A stretch of 45,573 nt of DNA from Ligilactobacillus pobuzihii E100301 = KCTC 13174 (GTDB lineage Bacteria > Bacillota > Bacilli > Lactobacillales > Lactobacillaceae), in NCBI RefSeq assembly GCF_000349725.1, contig NZ_APCP01000075.1, forward strand, positions 1-45,573, in the 5' to 3' direction. The notes under the pieces are model-generated. The model was not told the origin of the DNA. It searched no databases and saw only the letters and a list, made by a program, of their open reading frames with translations. A program made the translations under genes and the position numbers. Positions 8,769 to 17,623 of this stretch are shown here, in pieces. The first letter of the stretch is position 1; every line of letters starts with the position of its first letter.

Positions 8769-9767
8769 ATGAATCCTACAGTATTCAAAAAACTGAAATG
8801 TTTGAATGATATCGAGAAAAAACAATTTAAAAACAATAAATTTATTAATGACATGCCTTTAGCCGCGCAAGATAAGAAAACTGAAAAACAAACTGGAGTA
8901 CCTTCTTTAACGAATAATTACTTTTTTAAATACCATAGTGTTTACATTAGTAAACACAATAGATTCGCTCCTTATCCCAAACATTCTCATAAGTTTTTAG
9001 AATTAAACTATATGCTTTCAGGTACTTGTAAACAAACTGTAGACAACAAAGAACTTACTTTACGTGAAGGTGACATCTTATTGATGAATATAGGATGCAG
9101 TCATTCTATCGAATCACTTGGAGAAGATGATATACTCATAAACCTTTTGTTTAGAGATAAAAATATATCATTCGATCTTCTTAATAAGATCCATAGCAAA
9201 AACAGCCTAACATATGATTTCTTATCAAATATATCATTAGGGAAAAAAACCAAAAGTAATTTTATTTTTTTCCCGCAAAATTCTGATATCCAAAAAACAA
9301 TGAATTCTATCATAGAAGAATATTATCAACAAGAACCCTTCTCTAATTCCATTATTGAAGCTTATTTAGAAATATTAATTTCAAAAATACTACGACATCA
9401 CCCAATACCAACTGTTAAGCTTCCTAATGAACAGGAACAACTCATCTTTAAATGTCTAAAAGAAATAGATGAAAATTATAAAAACATTACATTAGAAGAA
9501 TTAGCAAACAAATTTGGATATAATAAAGAATATATCGGTAACTTGATAAGAAAATATACGAAAAGCAATTTCTCAGACTTGAAAACAAAACAAAGATTAA
9601 TCAATGCAAACAATTTACTACAATCTAGCACTCTCCCTATAAATAAAATAATCGAACATGTAGGTATAAAAAATAAAAACTTTTTTTATGAAAAATTCCA
9701 TAACTTCTACGGAGTTTCACCAGCTGAAAAACGTGATAACACCAGCTCATCTTATAAAGAAATGTAA
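8769..9767 (+). CDS. AraC-family transcription regulator, probable rhamnose activator
   Basis: A 332-residue protein with an N-terminal cupin-like sensor domain (about 60-150, with YPKHSHKFLELNYMLSGT and LREGDILLMNIGCSHSIES) and a C-terminal double helix-turn-helix (about 225-325: ITLEELANKFGYNKEYIGNLIRKYTK and the second helix pair ending FHNFYGVSPAEKR). It carries roughly 45 extra N-terminal residues compared with short relatives, but GAAAGGAA ahead of the ATG supports this start. Location beside the rha operon makes L-rhamnose (or rhamnulose) the likely effector and the 7211-7237 repeat a likely target; both are inference. Confidence 0.88.
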   Translation: MNPTVFKKLKCLNDIEKKQFKNNKFINDMPLAAQDKKTEKQTGVPSLTNNYFFKYHSVYISKHNRFAPYPKHSHKFLELNYMLSGTCKQTVDNKELTLREGDILLMNIGCSHSIESLGEDDILINLLFRDKNISFDLLNKIHSKNSLTYDFLSNISLGKKTKSNFIFFPQNSDIQKTMNSIIEEYYQQEPFSNSIIEAYLEILISKILRHHPIPTVKLPNEQEQLIFKCLKEIDENYKNITLEELANKFGYNKEYIGNLIRKYTKSNFSDLKTKQRLINANNLLQSSTLPINKIIEHVGIKNKNFFYEKFHNFYGVSPAEKRDNTSSSYKEM

Positions 9768-9858
9768 TAATACCTTTACCTTTTAAAAAAGAATAGCTAA
9801 CATCCAACAATTGAGATAAAATAACATATAGAAGGTCTTTTAATGGAGGAACTACGTT

Positions 9859-10635
9859 ATGAATTTGACTAAAGAAGAACGACTCAAAAAGATAATTGAT
9901 TTATTATCGAAAAACAAGAGACTGAGTACCAAAAAATTACAACAACTCATGCAAATTAGTATTTCAACATTACGTAGAGATTTAATTACATTAGAAAATA
10001 CGAATTCAATTCAACACACGCATGGATATGTTAGTTTACTTGAAAATTCAAATGTCGAGTTCACTTACGCAATTAGAAGAGACAAAAATGAAGCAATAAA
10101 AAAGAAACTCTGCAAACAAGCTGCACAAATAATTACAGATGGTGCTGCAATATTTCTAGATGGATCTTCCACTTTAGCTTTCTTACCTAGGTACTTTTCC
10201 GGAAAAAGCAACATACATGTCATCACAAATAATATTCATATAGCTTCTGAAGTAAATCAGTTAAAAGGTATTGATTTATCTGTAATCGGGGGTGAAGTTT
10301 CTTATCGTTCAAACTCAATTGTTGGGCCTAGAGCACTTGAAGACTTAAAAACTAATTATCGCCCAAACGTTTCATTTTTATCATGTAGTTCACTCGATGA
10401 AAATGGTATATATATGTCTGATGAAAATCAGACCCTTTTAAAAAGAACTGCCATTAGAGTTTCAAACCAAACAATACTTTTAGTGGACCATTCTAAATTT
10501 ACAAAAAACGATTATATTTTATTGTGTGATTATAATGACAAGGATATACATACTATAATAACCGATCAATTACCAAGCAAAAAAATTACAGAAAACATTC
10601 AAAGTAATGGTATAAATCTTATTATTACAAAGTAG
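9859..10635 (+). CDS. DeoR-family sugar-phosphate-sensing repressor
   Basis: A 258-residue regulator with an N-terminal winged helix (residues 5-57; STKKLQQLMQISISTLRRDLITLE) and a C-terminal DeoR sensor domain with DGAAIFLDGSSTLAFL, VITNNIHIASEV, VIGGEVSYRSNSIVGP and LVDHSKF, the usual sugar-phosphate pocket segments. TGGAGGAAC precedes the ATG. It follows the AraC-type gene by 91 bases in the same direction. DeoR-type repressors control rhamnose genes in Bacillus, so this may be a second rhamnose regulator; no adjacent alternative target is seen. Confidence 0.87.
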   Translation: MNLTKEERLKKIIDLLSKNKRLSTKKLQQLMQISISTLRRDLITLENTNSIQHTHGYVSLLENSNVEFTYAIRRDKNEAIKKKLCKQAAQIITDGAAIFLDGSSTLAFLPRYFSGKSNIHVITNNIHIASEVNQLKGIDLSVIGGEVSYRSNSIVGPRALEDLKTNYRPNVSFLSCSSLDENGIYMSDENQTLLKRTAIRVSNQTILLVDHSKFTKNDYILLCDYNDKDIHTIITDQLPSKKITENIQSNGINLIITK

Positions 10636-11045
10636 TGTATCTATCACTTTTTCTTGCAATAATACCCACCAGATATATTAGCAGAAATGACGATTTCATG
10701 TAAATCGACACCACACTTTTGCAATAGTTCATTTAAATTATAATTTCAGATGTACGTTATTACATTAATAATAATTGGCAATATATTAGAATCATTATTT
10801 CATTCTTTACATTACACACTAATTTAATTTTCATTTCAGAATTAAGTTTAATTCTACTAGTTTCAAAGTTTGCTTTAAGGCCTCTTAAATGAACTCCTTA
10901 ATTCACTCACACTTTTTCATTAAGATGGAATAAGTAACTAAGGTACAAAAATGAGTACAAAAAAACTCTTACATAGATTCTTCTTCCCAAAATACATCCG
11001 TCTGACCAAAAAATACCAGAATATAAACTGTTGGAAGCTGAATAA
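10636..11045. other. Gene-free AT-rich stretch
   Basis: No convincing gene is seen. The minus strand at about 10640-10745 can be read as about 30 residues ending a frame (CGVDLHEIVISANISGG), without start or ribosome site, and could be a gene scrap. Together with the intron remnant at 11046-11305 this forms the gap between the DeoR-type gene and module 2. Confidence 0.4.
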
Positions 11046-11305
11046 ATGACTGGTGAGCAACAAACAGTAGCTTTCGCATCCAACCCTTGGCTTTACTGTT
11101 ACGGTTTCGAGTGGTTGAGAATTTCAAATTGTTACGCAATCTCATCCCTCCGTTTTCAGCTCTTTAGCCACTTTTTGTACATCAATTCGGTGCTTTGTCT
11201 AGGGCTCTGCCTCACGATAGACACCCTTGCCTTCGCCTCGTGATACTAACCACTACGGCTCACAGCGGACTTTCATAACCTGGTTACTTTCTATGCCGGG
11301 TACAC
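11046..11305 (-). mobile_element. 5' remnant of a group II intron
   Basis: Read on the minus strand from 11305 the sequence starts GTGTACCCGGCAT and continues with ATGAAAGTCCGCTGTGAGCC, AGTGGTTAGTATCACGAGGC, GGCAAGGGTGTC and GGATGAGATTGCGTAACAA, blocks I recognise from domain I of bacterial group II introns (GUGYG 5' end). GC is higher than the flanks. No reverse transcriptase/maturase frame and no domain V hairpin follow, so only about 260 bases survive. The 5' end lies four bases past a terminator stem, the kind of site favoured by group IIC introns. A plus-strand 65-residue open frame inside it (11046-11243) is not a gene. Confidence 0.65.
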
Positions 11306-11309
11306 GTAA

Positions 11310-11349
11310 AAGAGGTATCAAGATTGTAACAACAATCTTGATACCTCTT
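11310..11349 (-). terminator. Strong terminator behind module 2
   Basis: Arms 11310-11327 and 11332-11349 form a perfect 18-bp stem with loop AACA; on the minus strand it ends in CTCTTTTA. It sits 51 bases behind the GntR stop codon and ends the IIB-IIC-IID-SIS-GntR operon. The intron remnant begins right after it. Confidence 0.85.
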
Positions 11350-11399
11350 AATTTAGGATATTTGACAAAGGCCCAATAAAACAGATAAGGACATTTTAA

Positions 11400-12113
11400 T
11401 TATCTAATTTTGATTTGGTAAATTTCTGGATCAACATACTCCTCACTATACTGAATCGTTTCCCCCTTCTCATTTACCAGAGTATTAGTAACGTCCAAAA
11501 GAGCGCACCCAAAGGGTTTTTCAAGTAAATCAGACAATTCCTTGTCTGCTTCAATTGCACCTACGAAAGTTTCTTTAGGAAATAACTGTTTAGCTTCAGA
11601 CTTTTCTTTTAAGGCTCCGTAAAGGGAATCGCGAACATTTTCTTCTGTTAATCCCTGGCTAAAGGGGGTTGGAATATAACTATCATCGACGATCGCAGGT
11701 TGCCCATCTAAAAATAAAATCCGTTTAATATTTAAGTGAGCAGCGCTTTTGATTTCGAAAATCCTTTGAAGTCTCCTAGAGGGAATTATATCTTGAAATT
11801 CTATTATTTTATACGATGGAAAAAAGCCATTCTTCTTAGCAGTAGTAGAAAAGCCTTCTAATGTATTAAACTTCAACATTTTTTTAACCTTGGGAGGATT
11901 TCTAACATAACTTCCATTACCTTGTATTTTTTCAATAACTCCCTCATCGGACAAATAATTTATCGCTTGACGTAATGTCACTCTGCTAACTCCAAAAAGT
12001 TTTTGCAACTCTTTTTCTGTAGGAAGTTTAGAGTTGGCAGGATACTCACCATCATCGATCTTCTTTCTCAACTCAAGCATCACTTGATAATACAACGTAT
12101 TTTTTACTTTCAT
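11400..12113 (-). CDS. GntR-family regulator with UTRA domain (module 2)
   Basis: A 237-residue repressor-type protein: N-terminal winged helix (residues 1-70; YPANSKLPTEKELQKLFG, VSRVTLRQAINYL, IQGNGSYV) followed by a UTRA ligand domain (about 90-235) with RLQRIFEIKSAAHLNIKRIL and YSEEYVDPEIYQIKIR at the end. HutC/FrlR-like members sense sugar phosphates. It is the last gene of module 2, 24 bases behind the SIS gene, so it is probably co-transcribed and feeds back on the operator at 15450-15475. Effector unknown; a sugar-phosphate adduct is likely from context. Confidence 0.9.
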   Translation of the reverse strand: MKVKNTLYYQVMLELRKKIDDGEYPANSKLPTEKELQKLFGVSRVTLRQAINYLSDEGVIEKIQGNGSYVRNPPKVKKMLKFNTLEGFSTTAKKNGFFPSYKIIEFQDIIPSRRLQRIFEIKSAAHLNIKRILFLDGQPAIVDDSYIPTPFSQGLTEENVRDSLYGALKEKSEAKQLFPKETFVGAIEADKELSDLLEKPFGCALLDVTNTLVNEKGETIQYSEEYVDPEIYQIKIR

Positions 12114-12137
12114 CTAAGAAACCTACTTTACCTTAAT

Positions 12138-13229
12138 TTACTGTACATCTTTAGCTTTAGTAGTTAAAGCCTCTTTTGTATCTGGATAGTTTCTAACTTC
12201 CAAATCCTTGCCCTGAGATGTATATAACAAATATGCGAATAATTGCAACGGAATACAATATTCAAGCGGATTAAAGTCCTCATCACTTATAAAAGAACCA
12301 TTTAGTACATGGTCAGCATTTGTTTCTTGTCGGCCACTGACCAAATACGAATGAGCATTCTGAGAATCTAAAGATTCGTATAGTTTTCTTGCTCTTTCAT
12401 ACCCATAGGTTCTAGGAGCTATGATTATAGTATAAGTGTTATCGTGCATGGAGGCAATTGGACCGTGTAAAAATTCTTCCAATTCAAAAGGTTGGAAATA
12501 TTCTCTAACAGTTTCTAAACTCTTTAAAGCTCCTTCTATGATAGTTCCTTTATTTATTCCATATCCTAAAATATAACCGTGGTCACATTTTTCAAGGTCT
12601 TCTTTATTTAGATCAAACCAACTTTTAGTTTCTTCAATGATGTTGTCCAGATTATCAACAACCCTTTCAATTCGTGAAATATAATTAGAATAAGCTTCGG
12701 CAGTGATAACTTTTGCAGTTTTAGCTGCTTCCAACGCTATTAAATAAAAAGTTAGAATAGAAGCGCTATATCCCTTTGTTTTAGGACCGATATGTTCTAA
12801 ACCGCAAGCCAGAACAATTTTATGTTGCGCAACTTTTGAGCATGAATTGTCTCTATCTTCAGTAATTACAAAATTGTCACAATTCAAATTATTCGCTCTA
12901 TTAAGTGCTGCAATAGTATTTGTACTTTCCCCTTCTTGAGTAATAGCTATTACTAAATCATTAGATGTGACCAACTCTTCATAATGAGCGAAATTATACG
13001 AATTAATAATAACTACGTGTTTATTCAAAATTTTTTCTAAGAAAGGTTGAGCAGTGATGCACGAATTAAAAGAAGTGCCAGAGCCAATCAAATAAATATT
13101 TTTATATTTTCCTACATTAGCAGTATAGACATCCGCAAATTCATTATATGTCTCATTACGCTTATTCAACATATCCAATAAAATAGCCTTAGTTTCGTTA
13201 ATATAATCTAACATTGTGGGTTTTGTCAT
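12138..13229 (-). CDS. SIS-domain deglycase-type enzyme (module 2)
   Basis: A 363-residue cytosolic protein with two SIS sugar-phosphate isomerase domains (about 30-170 and 200-340), like the isomerase half of GlmS without the glutaminase. Seen: IYLIGSGTSFNSCITAQPF (substrate-phosphate loop), AITQEGESTNTIAAL, GPKTKGYSAS and ELEEFLHGPIASM. The TKGY and EEFLHGP signatures resemble GfrE-type glucoselysine-6-phosphate deglycases. It would split an imported, phosphorylated amine-sugar adduct into hexose phosphate plus an amine or amino acid. GGAGG precedes the ATG. Substrate is not proven; an amino-sugar isomerase/deaminase role is the main alternative. Confidence 0.8.
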   Translation of the reverse strand: MTKPTMLDYINETKAILLDMLNKRNETYNEFADVYTANVGKYKNIYLIGSGTSFNSCITAQPFLEKILNKHVVIINSYNFAHYEELVTSNDLVIAITQEGESTNTIAALNRANNLNCDNFVITEDRDNSCSKVAQHKIVLACGLEHIGPKTKGYSASILTFYLIALEAAKTAKVITAEAYSNYISRIERVVDNLDNIIEETKSWFDLNKEDLEKCDHGYILGYGINKGTIIEGALKSLETVREYFQPFELEEFLHGPIASMHDNTYTIIIAPRTYGYERARKLYESLDSQNAHSYLVSGRQETNADHVLNGSFISDEDFNPLEYCIPLQLFAYLLYTSQGKDLEVRNYPDTKEALTTKAKDVQ

Positions 13230-13258
13230 TATAAATTTCCTCCAATTAAAAAATAATA

Positions 13259-14092
13259 CTATTTAAAAATTCCCAAATACTTAAATAAAATTCCGAAAAC
13301 AAAACAACCAATCATGATCCAAGACGTTTTCACTTTTTTCTTCTGCAATAACCAATACATAAAAAAAGTTACAGCTAAAGGTAAAATATCAGGACAAATT
13401 TGATCAACTATCTTTTGCAGATCTAAGGTCGTCCTTCCTGATTTAAAAACAAAATCAAATTTAATATTTACCATTGAGGCAATCATGCCTCCAACCACGG
13501 TCAAACCCATAACTGAAGCAGCTTTTGTTGCTCTCTGAAAACCGCCCCCACTGGACAGTGAATCAATTGCCTTGCTTCCAAGATCATAACCTAAAAATAG
13601 ACCGTAATACCGTGTTAATAAATGTGGAATGTTATATAAAATGAGAAACAAAATCGGGCCCAGAATATTTCCTTTTAAGGCCAAGGTTGTTCCCACACCA
13701 GCAGCGATAACCCTGAATGTTCCCCAAAAGAAAGTGTCTCCGATCCCAGCCAATGGGCCCATTAAAGCAACTTTAATATTATTAATTGTCGAAACAAGGA
13801 AGTTCGGGTTTGAAGACGCTTCTTCTTCCATTGAAGCAGTTATTCCTAAAATAAATGGTGACATTGCGTAAGTAGTATTATAAACTTCAGATTGCCGGGT
13901 TAGCGCTTTTCCTAAATCTTCTTTATTGGGATACAGTTTTTTTAATACAGGAATCATTGAATACGCAAATCCAGGTGCTTGCATTCTATCCATACTATAG
14001 CAAGCTGGTAATAAGAATGCTCTCCAAAAAGTAGCCATTAACTCTTTTCGAGATAATTTCTTTCCTTTAAACATTTCGTCCTTAGATTTCAT
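13259..14092 (-). CDS. PTS mannose-family IID component (module 2)
   Basis: A 277-residue membrane subunit of the mannose-type phosphotransferase permease. N-terminal KKLSRKELMATFWRAFLLP replaces the usual FWRSxxxQ start; ASMEEEASSNP and the hallmark LMGPLAGIGDTFFWGTFRV follow, then three to four membrane segments with GNILGPILFLILYNIPHLL. The start codon overlaps the end of the IIC gene by 11 bases, implying coupled translation. It forms the channel with IIC. Confidence 0.92.
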   Translation of the reverse strand: MKSKDEMFKGKKLSRKELMATFWRAFLLPACYSMDRMQAPGFAYSMIPVLKKLYPNKEDLGKALTRQSEVYNTTYAMSPFILGITASMEEEASSNPNFLVSTINNIKVALMGPLAGIGDTFFWGTFRVIAAGVGTTLALKGNILGPILFLILYNIPHLLTRYYGLFLGYDLGSKAIDSLSSGGGFQRATKAASVMGLTVVGGMIASMVNIKFDFVFKSGRTTLDLQKIVDQICPDILPLAVTFFMYWLLQKKKVKTSWIMIGCFVFGILFKYLGIFK

Positions 14093-14852
14093 TATCTTCT
14101 ACCTCCCCTTCATTGTTATCACTCGAATCATTGCCATTCAGTAAAATCAGGGCAGCAATTACGCCACCAACCATAGCTACTCCAATATTTGTTAGTTTAA
14201 AAAATGCTACTAAGATAAAGCCCAAAAATAAATATGGTGCAAATTTTTTAGTAAAAGTAAGTTGCATCAGTAAAGCAAAACCAAGTGCTGGCAAAACGCC
14301 TGATGCTAACTCGAAACCACCAGTTAACCAATCTGGTATGTAAGCTACTAAGGATTTAAACAGCGGGGCACCTAAAAGCATCCCAACAAGGCCAATCAAA
14401 AATGGAAAAATAAAATAGTCAAACAATCCAATCCATTGATTTCTTTCCATTGTCTTAGTGTCTCCCCGGCTAGCTGCTTCCAATGATTTTTGGCTTAAAA
14501 TCTGATTTAGTGGGACATACGTAATATATTTTGTCGCCATAGAAAAAGCAGCGATAGGCATAACCAAAGCTAAAGCCAACTTGGAGTCAGTCCCAGTTTG
14601 CAAAACTAGCGCAGTACTTAACGCGCCCCCTAAAATTACGTCAGGTGGAGCTGCATTAGCACCGATCCCAACAATGCCCATAGATAGCAATTCGATTTGT
14701 GCCCCTAAAATCAATCCCGTCTTCAGATCGCCGTAAACCAATCCTACTAACGTACAGATGACCAGCGGTCTTTCGATCATTGTCATACCAAAAATACGTT
14801 CGTCAATATGACCAATCCCACCAATTAATGCCACTAAAAATGACTGAACCAT
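14082..14852 (-). CDS. PTS mannose/sorbose-family IIC component (module 2)
   Basis: A 256-residue sugar-channel subunit with seven or eight membrane segments. Characteristic blocks are GDLKTGLILGAQIELLSMG, IGANAAPPDVILGGALSTAL and the C-terminal GFALLMQLTF. An in-frame TTG nine bases upstream (14861) lies against the AAGAGG ribosome site, so I prefer the ATG at 14852 (MVQSFLVALIGG). It follows IIB by 85 bases. Confidence 0.9.
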   Translation of the reverse strand: MVQSFLVALIGGIGHIDERIFGMTMIERPLVICTLVGLVYGDLKTGLILGAQIELLSMGIVGIGANAAPPDVILGGALSTALVLQTGTDSKLALALVMPIAAFSMATKYITYVPLNQILSQKSLEAASRGDTKTMERNQWIGLFDYFIFPFLIGLVGMLLGAPLFKSLVAYIPDWLTGGFELASGVLPALGFALLMQLTFTKKFAPYLFLGFILVAFFKLTNIGVAMVGGVIAALILLNGNDSSDNNEGEVEDNEI

Positions 14853-14937
14853 AAGTTTCAACCTCTTTTCCGTTCAAATGAAAATCAAAACGTCAAAAAT
14901 TTTAATACTCAAACAGTTTAATTAGTCAAATTAATAT

Positions 14938-15426
14938 TTATTTAGAATTGCCAGAATTTTTATTAAAAATCCTTGTTAAGCTTTCAAATCGATGGTTCGG
15001 TGTCGGTTGCATGCCAACTTCAACACCTGAATTGATAATACGCTTAAAACAATCCACATCTTTTTCAGTTAAATTCAAATTATCATGGATCATTGGTGCA
15101 TTTTTCCGAATCCCACCAATCGTAATTTTCTCAACTCCTGAAACTGACTGACATATTTTTTCTGCATCCTGAGGATTATTAGTTAGGACCATGATTCTAT
15201 TAGAAGAATACTTAGGATCATTTAAAAAGGCAACTGCCCCTTCAATTGTGCGAAAAGCTATTTTTATACCGCTTGGAATAGCCAGTTTCATAGTACTTCT
15301 TCGTACTTTGTCTTCAAAAACATCATCATTGGCTACCAATACAATTTCTCCTTGTATTTCAGGTAACCATGTCATTACCACTTGACCATGGACAAGACGA
15401 TCATCCATATGCATTGCAACTATCAT
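14938..15426 (-). CDS. PTS mannose-family IIB component (module 2)
   Basis: A 162-residue cytosolic phosphocarrier. The phosphorylated His is His13 in HMDDRLVHGQVVMTW. Other family blocks are ILVxNDxVFED-like IVLVANDDVFEDKVRRST and ITIGGIRKNAPM. First gene of module 2, behind its own promoter, with GAGGAGG ahead of the ATG. No IIA gene exists in this module, so its phosphate must come from a IIA encoded elsewhere. Confidence 0.93.
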   Translation of the reverse strand: MIVAMHMDDRLVHGQVVMTWLPEIQGEIVLVANDDVFEDKVRRSTMKLAIPSGIKIAFRTIEGAVAFLNDPKYSSNRIMVLTNNPQDAEKICQSVSGVEKITIGGIRKNAPMIHDNLNLTEKDVDCFKRIINSGVEVGMQPTPNHRFESLTRIFNKNSGNSK

Positions 15427-15449
15427 AAAAATCTACCTCCTCAATAAAA

Positions 15450-15475
15450 TATAATACGTTTTAAAACATATTATA
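15450..15475. promoter_or_regulatory. Long palindromic operator over the module 2 promoter
   Basis: A 26-base palindrome with a single mismatched pair (arms TATAATACGTTTT and AAAACATATTATA) covers the -10 hexamer of the module 2 promoter. The GntR protein of module 2 is the natural candidate to bind it; this is inference. Confidence 0.5.
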
Positions 15476-15497
15476 GACACGTAAAAGCATTTTGCAA
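15470..15497 (-). promoter_or_regulatory. Promoter of module 2
   Basis: Minus-strand TTGCAA (15497-15492) and perfect TATAAT (15475-15470) with a 16-base spacer, about 45 bases ahead of the IIB start. The rest of the 309-base gap (15427-15735) holds only this promoter, its operator and the terminator of module 1. Confidence 0.6.
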
Positions 15498-15630
15498 CCT
15501 TTTTTTAATTTAAATTTAATTTAATGTAACCATAAGAACTTCTTTAATTACACTATAAAAAGTTCAAAACATTGCAACAATATTTTTTCGATAAAATAAT
15601 TCTTCTAGCTCAAAAACTTGGAATCACGCA

Positions 15631-15668
15631 AAAAAGTCTCCACTTTTAATTTTCAAAAGTGAAGACTA
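15631..15668 (-). terminator. Terminator of module 1
   Basis: Arms 15636-15648 and 15656-15668 form a 13-bp stem with one G-U pair; on the minus strand it is followed by TTTTTT. It ends the IIA-IIB-IIC-IID-SIS operon and isolates it from module 2. Confidence 0.85.
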
Positions 15669-15735
15669 GGCGCTTTCTGCTTATATATTATTTTGTGTTG
15701 TATCTCGTCAAAAAAGGTTCATAAAAATACTTGTT

Positions 15736-16794
15736 CTAGTAATTATATTTTTTACTTCCTAACTCTTGATGGAAATTAGGATCCTTCGGTTGACTTGGAT
15801 CCACTCCTTTTAATTCAGGTAAAACAGAAGCCATTACTTGAAATACCAAAGGAAAAACAAAGGTTTGAAAATCTTTAGGTACCTGAACATCATAACCAAA
15901 CTTGTGGCTATCTTCTGCATCTGAAACACCTATAACATACAGGCGATCCGTCCATTGACCTAACACTTCAACTATTTTACCTACTCTTGGTTCTGATCCA
16001 TCATCCATGAATAGCACTGTCGATTTTTCGTCAATAGCATTATAAATACCATGAATAAACTCATCAAAATCGTAGCCAGTTACTGGTATACGGCATGTTT
16101 CGAGAAGTTTTAAGGCACTTTCTAAAACGTCTCCATACAGTTGTCCGGGGCCAACAACTCTAATATTATCCGCCTTAGCTAAATCCTCTTTATTTTGTTC
16201 TACCCATTTCAATGCCCTGTTCAATGCTATAGGATATTCTTCAAAAGTCTTTTTCAGGCTTTCTTGATCCGCATCAAAGTCAGATTGTGAAAGATGGCCA
16301 TTTTCAACACCAATATATTCAGCTAATAACAACAAATTTACCTTGGTAGCGTAGTATCCCTTTGTTTTAGCTCCTGCTTTTTCTTCACCGATATTAACAG
16401 TTAAGACGTCATCAGCTAATTGATCGATATAAGCATCTTTTTCCCCAGCCATAGTAGCGATAATACAGCCTTTATTCTTAGCAATTTCCATTGCATCATA
16501 GGTGGATAAGCTACTTCCGCCTTGCGAAATTCCAATAAATAATGTTCTAGAACTATCTTCATCAAAAATCTCAGGAGTTACTTGAAATGGATAAGTTGCA
16601 CTTACGGAAATACCACTCTTCACACGCATAATTTGTTGCATTTGTAGTCCTGAATGATAACTTGTACCTGACCCAGTGATAATAATCTTTTTAATATCCT
16701 TTTTTACAACTGAATCAAACAACCTTTGACTTCCTTCGACAATTTTACCCAGTTGCATCGGTGTTTCCTTCAAATAATTTTGAATCAAATTCAT
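15736..16794 (-). CDS. SIS-domain deglycase-type enzyme (module 1)
   Basis: A 352-residue cytosolic double-SIS protein, distantly related to the module 2 enzyme. Landmarks: ITGSGTSYHSGLQMQQ, IGISQGGSSLSTYDAM, AKTKGYYATKVN, FDEFIHGIYNA and the C-terminal DPNFHQELGSKKYNY. The last block and the TKGY motif resemble glucoselysine-6-phosphate deglycases (GfrE type). It would cleave the phosphorylated substrate of the module 1 PTS. Last gene of the operon, 22 bases behind IID, with AGGAGG ahead of the ATG. The exact adduct is unknown. Confidence 0.82.
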   Translation of the reverse strand: MNLIQNYLKETPMQLGKIVEGSQRLFDSVVKKDIKKIIITGSGTSYHSGLQMQQIMRVKSGISVSATYPFQVTPEIFDEDSSRTLFIGISQGGSSLSTYDAMEIAKNKGCIIATMAGEKDAYIDQLADDVLTVNIGEEKAGAKTKGYYATKVNLLLLAEYIGVENGHLSQSDFDADQESLKKTFEEYPIALNRALKWVEQNKEDLAKADNIRVVGPGQLYGDVLESALKLLETCRIPVTGYDFDEFIHGIYNAIDEKSTVLFMDDGSEPRVGKIVEVLGQWTDRLYVIGVSDAEDSHKFGYDVQVPKDFQTFVFPLVFQVMASVLPELKGVDPSQPKDPNFHQELGSKKYNY

Positions 16795-16816
16795 AATATA
16801 TTCCTCCTAGTAAATA

Positions 16817-17623
16817 TTATAATATACCAATTACATGTGCTAATACTCCGAAGATCAAAATAAAGACGGTTAACTTAGTAACACTGACCTTTTTCCTGAT
16901 CATATAAAAAACCAATAAAGTAAACAGTAGTGGAAGTAAATCAGGCATAATTTGGTTAAAAATACTTTGTAATTTTACACTAGCACCCTCCATATTAAAC
17001 TTGAGAGGTGTAGATACTTTTAACATTGTTGAAACCATTGCTCCAACAACCATCATTCCAATTATTCCCACAACTGACATTATCTTGTCCATCACCCCAT
17101 TTTTTTGAATTTCACTTAATGAATTTACTCCAAATTTGTAACCATATTTTAAACCATAAATTCTCAATAGAAAGTGCGGAATATTATAAATCAGTAAGAA
17201 AAGAATCGGTCCTAAAATATTTCCCTGCTTTGAAAGAGATAGTCCAATACCTGCGGCAATGACTCTTAGCGTTCCAAAAAATATAGAATCACCAATACCA
17301 GCGAGGGGAGCCATTAACGCTGCTTTTACAGCATTTATTGAAGAAGAGTCGAAGCTTTCAGGATTATTAGCGTTTTCCTCCTCCATCGCAGCGCTGATTC
17401 CCATAATAATTGGTGTCACAGCCGGAGTTGAATTAAACAAAGCCAAATGCCGTTTTAAAGCTTTAGACTGCTCTTCTTCTTTATTATAAAGTTTCTTAAC
17501 AACAGGAATCATTGCATATGCATAACCAACATTTTGCATTTTTTCAAAGTTAAACGCAGTTTGAAGAGCAAAGGACCGCCAAAAAACCGATCTTATTTCT
17601 TTACCTGATAAACGTTTATTCAA
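16817..17623 (-). CDS. PTS mannose-family IID component (module 1)
   Basis: A 268-residue membrane subunit. The N-terminus has IRSVFWRSFALQTAFNFEKM, then AMEEENANNPESFD and the family hallmark LMAPLAGIGDSIFFGTLRV; GNILGPILFLLIYNIPHFL and a last hydrophobic segment close the protein. The start is TTG with GGAGAG upstream, overlapping the IIC stop by eight bases, so translation is probably coupled. Confidence 0.93.
   Translation of the reverse strand: MNKRLSGKEIRSVFWRSFALQTAFNFEKMQNVGYAYAMIPVVKKLYNKEEEQSKALKRHLALFNSTPAVTPIIMGISAAMEEENANNPESFDSSSINAVKAALMAPLAGIGDSIFFGTLRVIAAGIGLSLSKQGNILGPILFLLIYNIPHFLLRIYGLKYGYKFGVNSLSEIQKNGVMDKIMSVVGIIGMMVVGAMVSTMLKVSTPLKFNMEGASVKLQSIFNQIMPDLLPLLFTLLVFYMIRKKVSVTKLTVFILIFGVLAHVIGIL

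Noticed and set aside
10640-10745. Minus-strand run of about 30 protein-like residues (CGVDLHEIVISANISGG)
   Set aside because: No start codon, no ribosome site, family not recognised; kept only as a note in the gap entry.
11046-11243. 65-codon plus-strand open frame
   Set aside because: Lies antisense inside the group II intron remnant; no ribosome site or family pattern.
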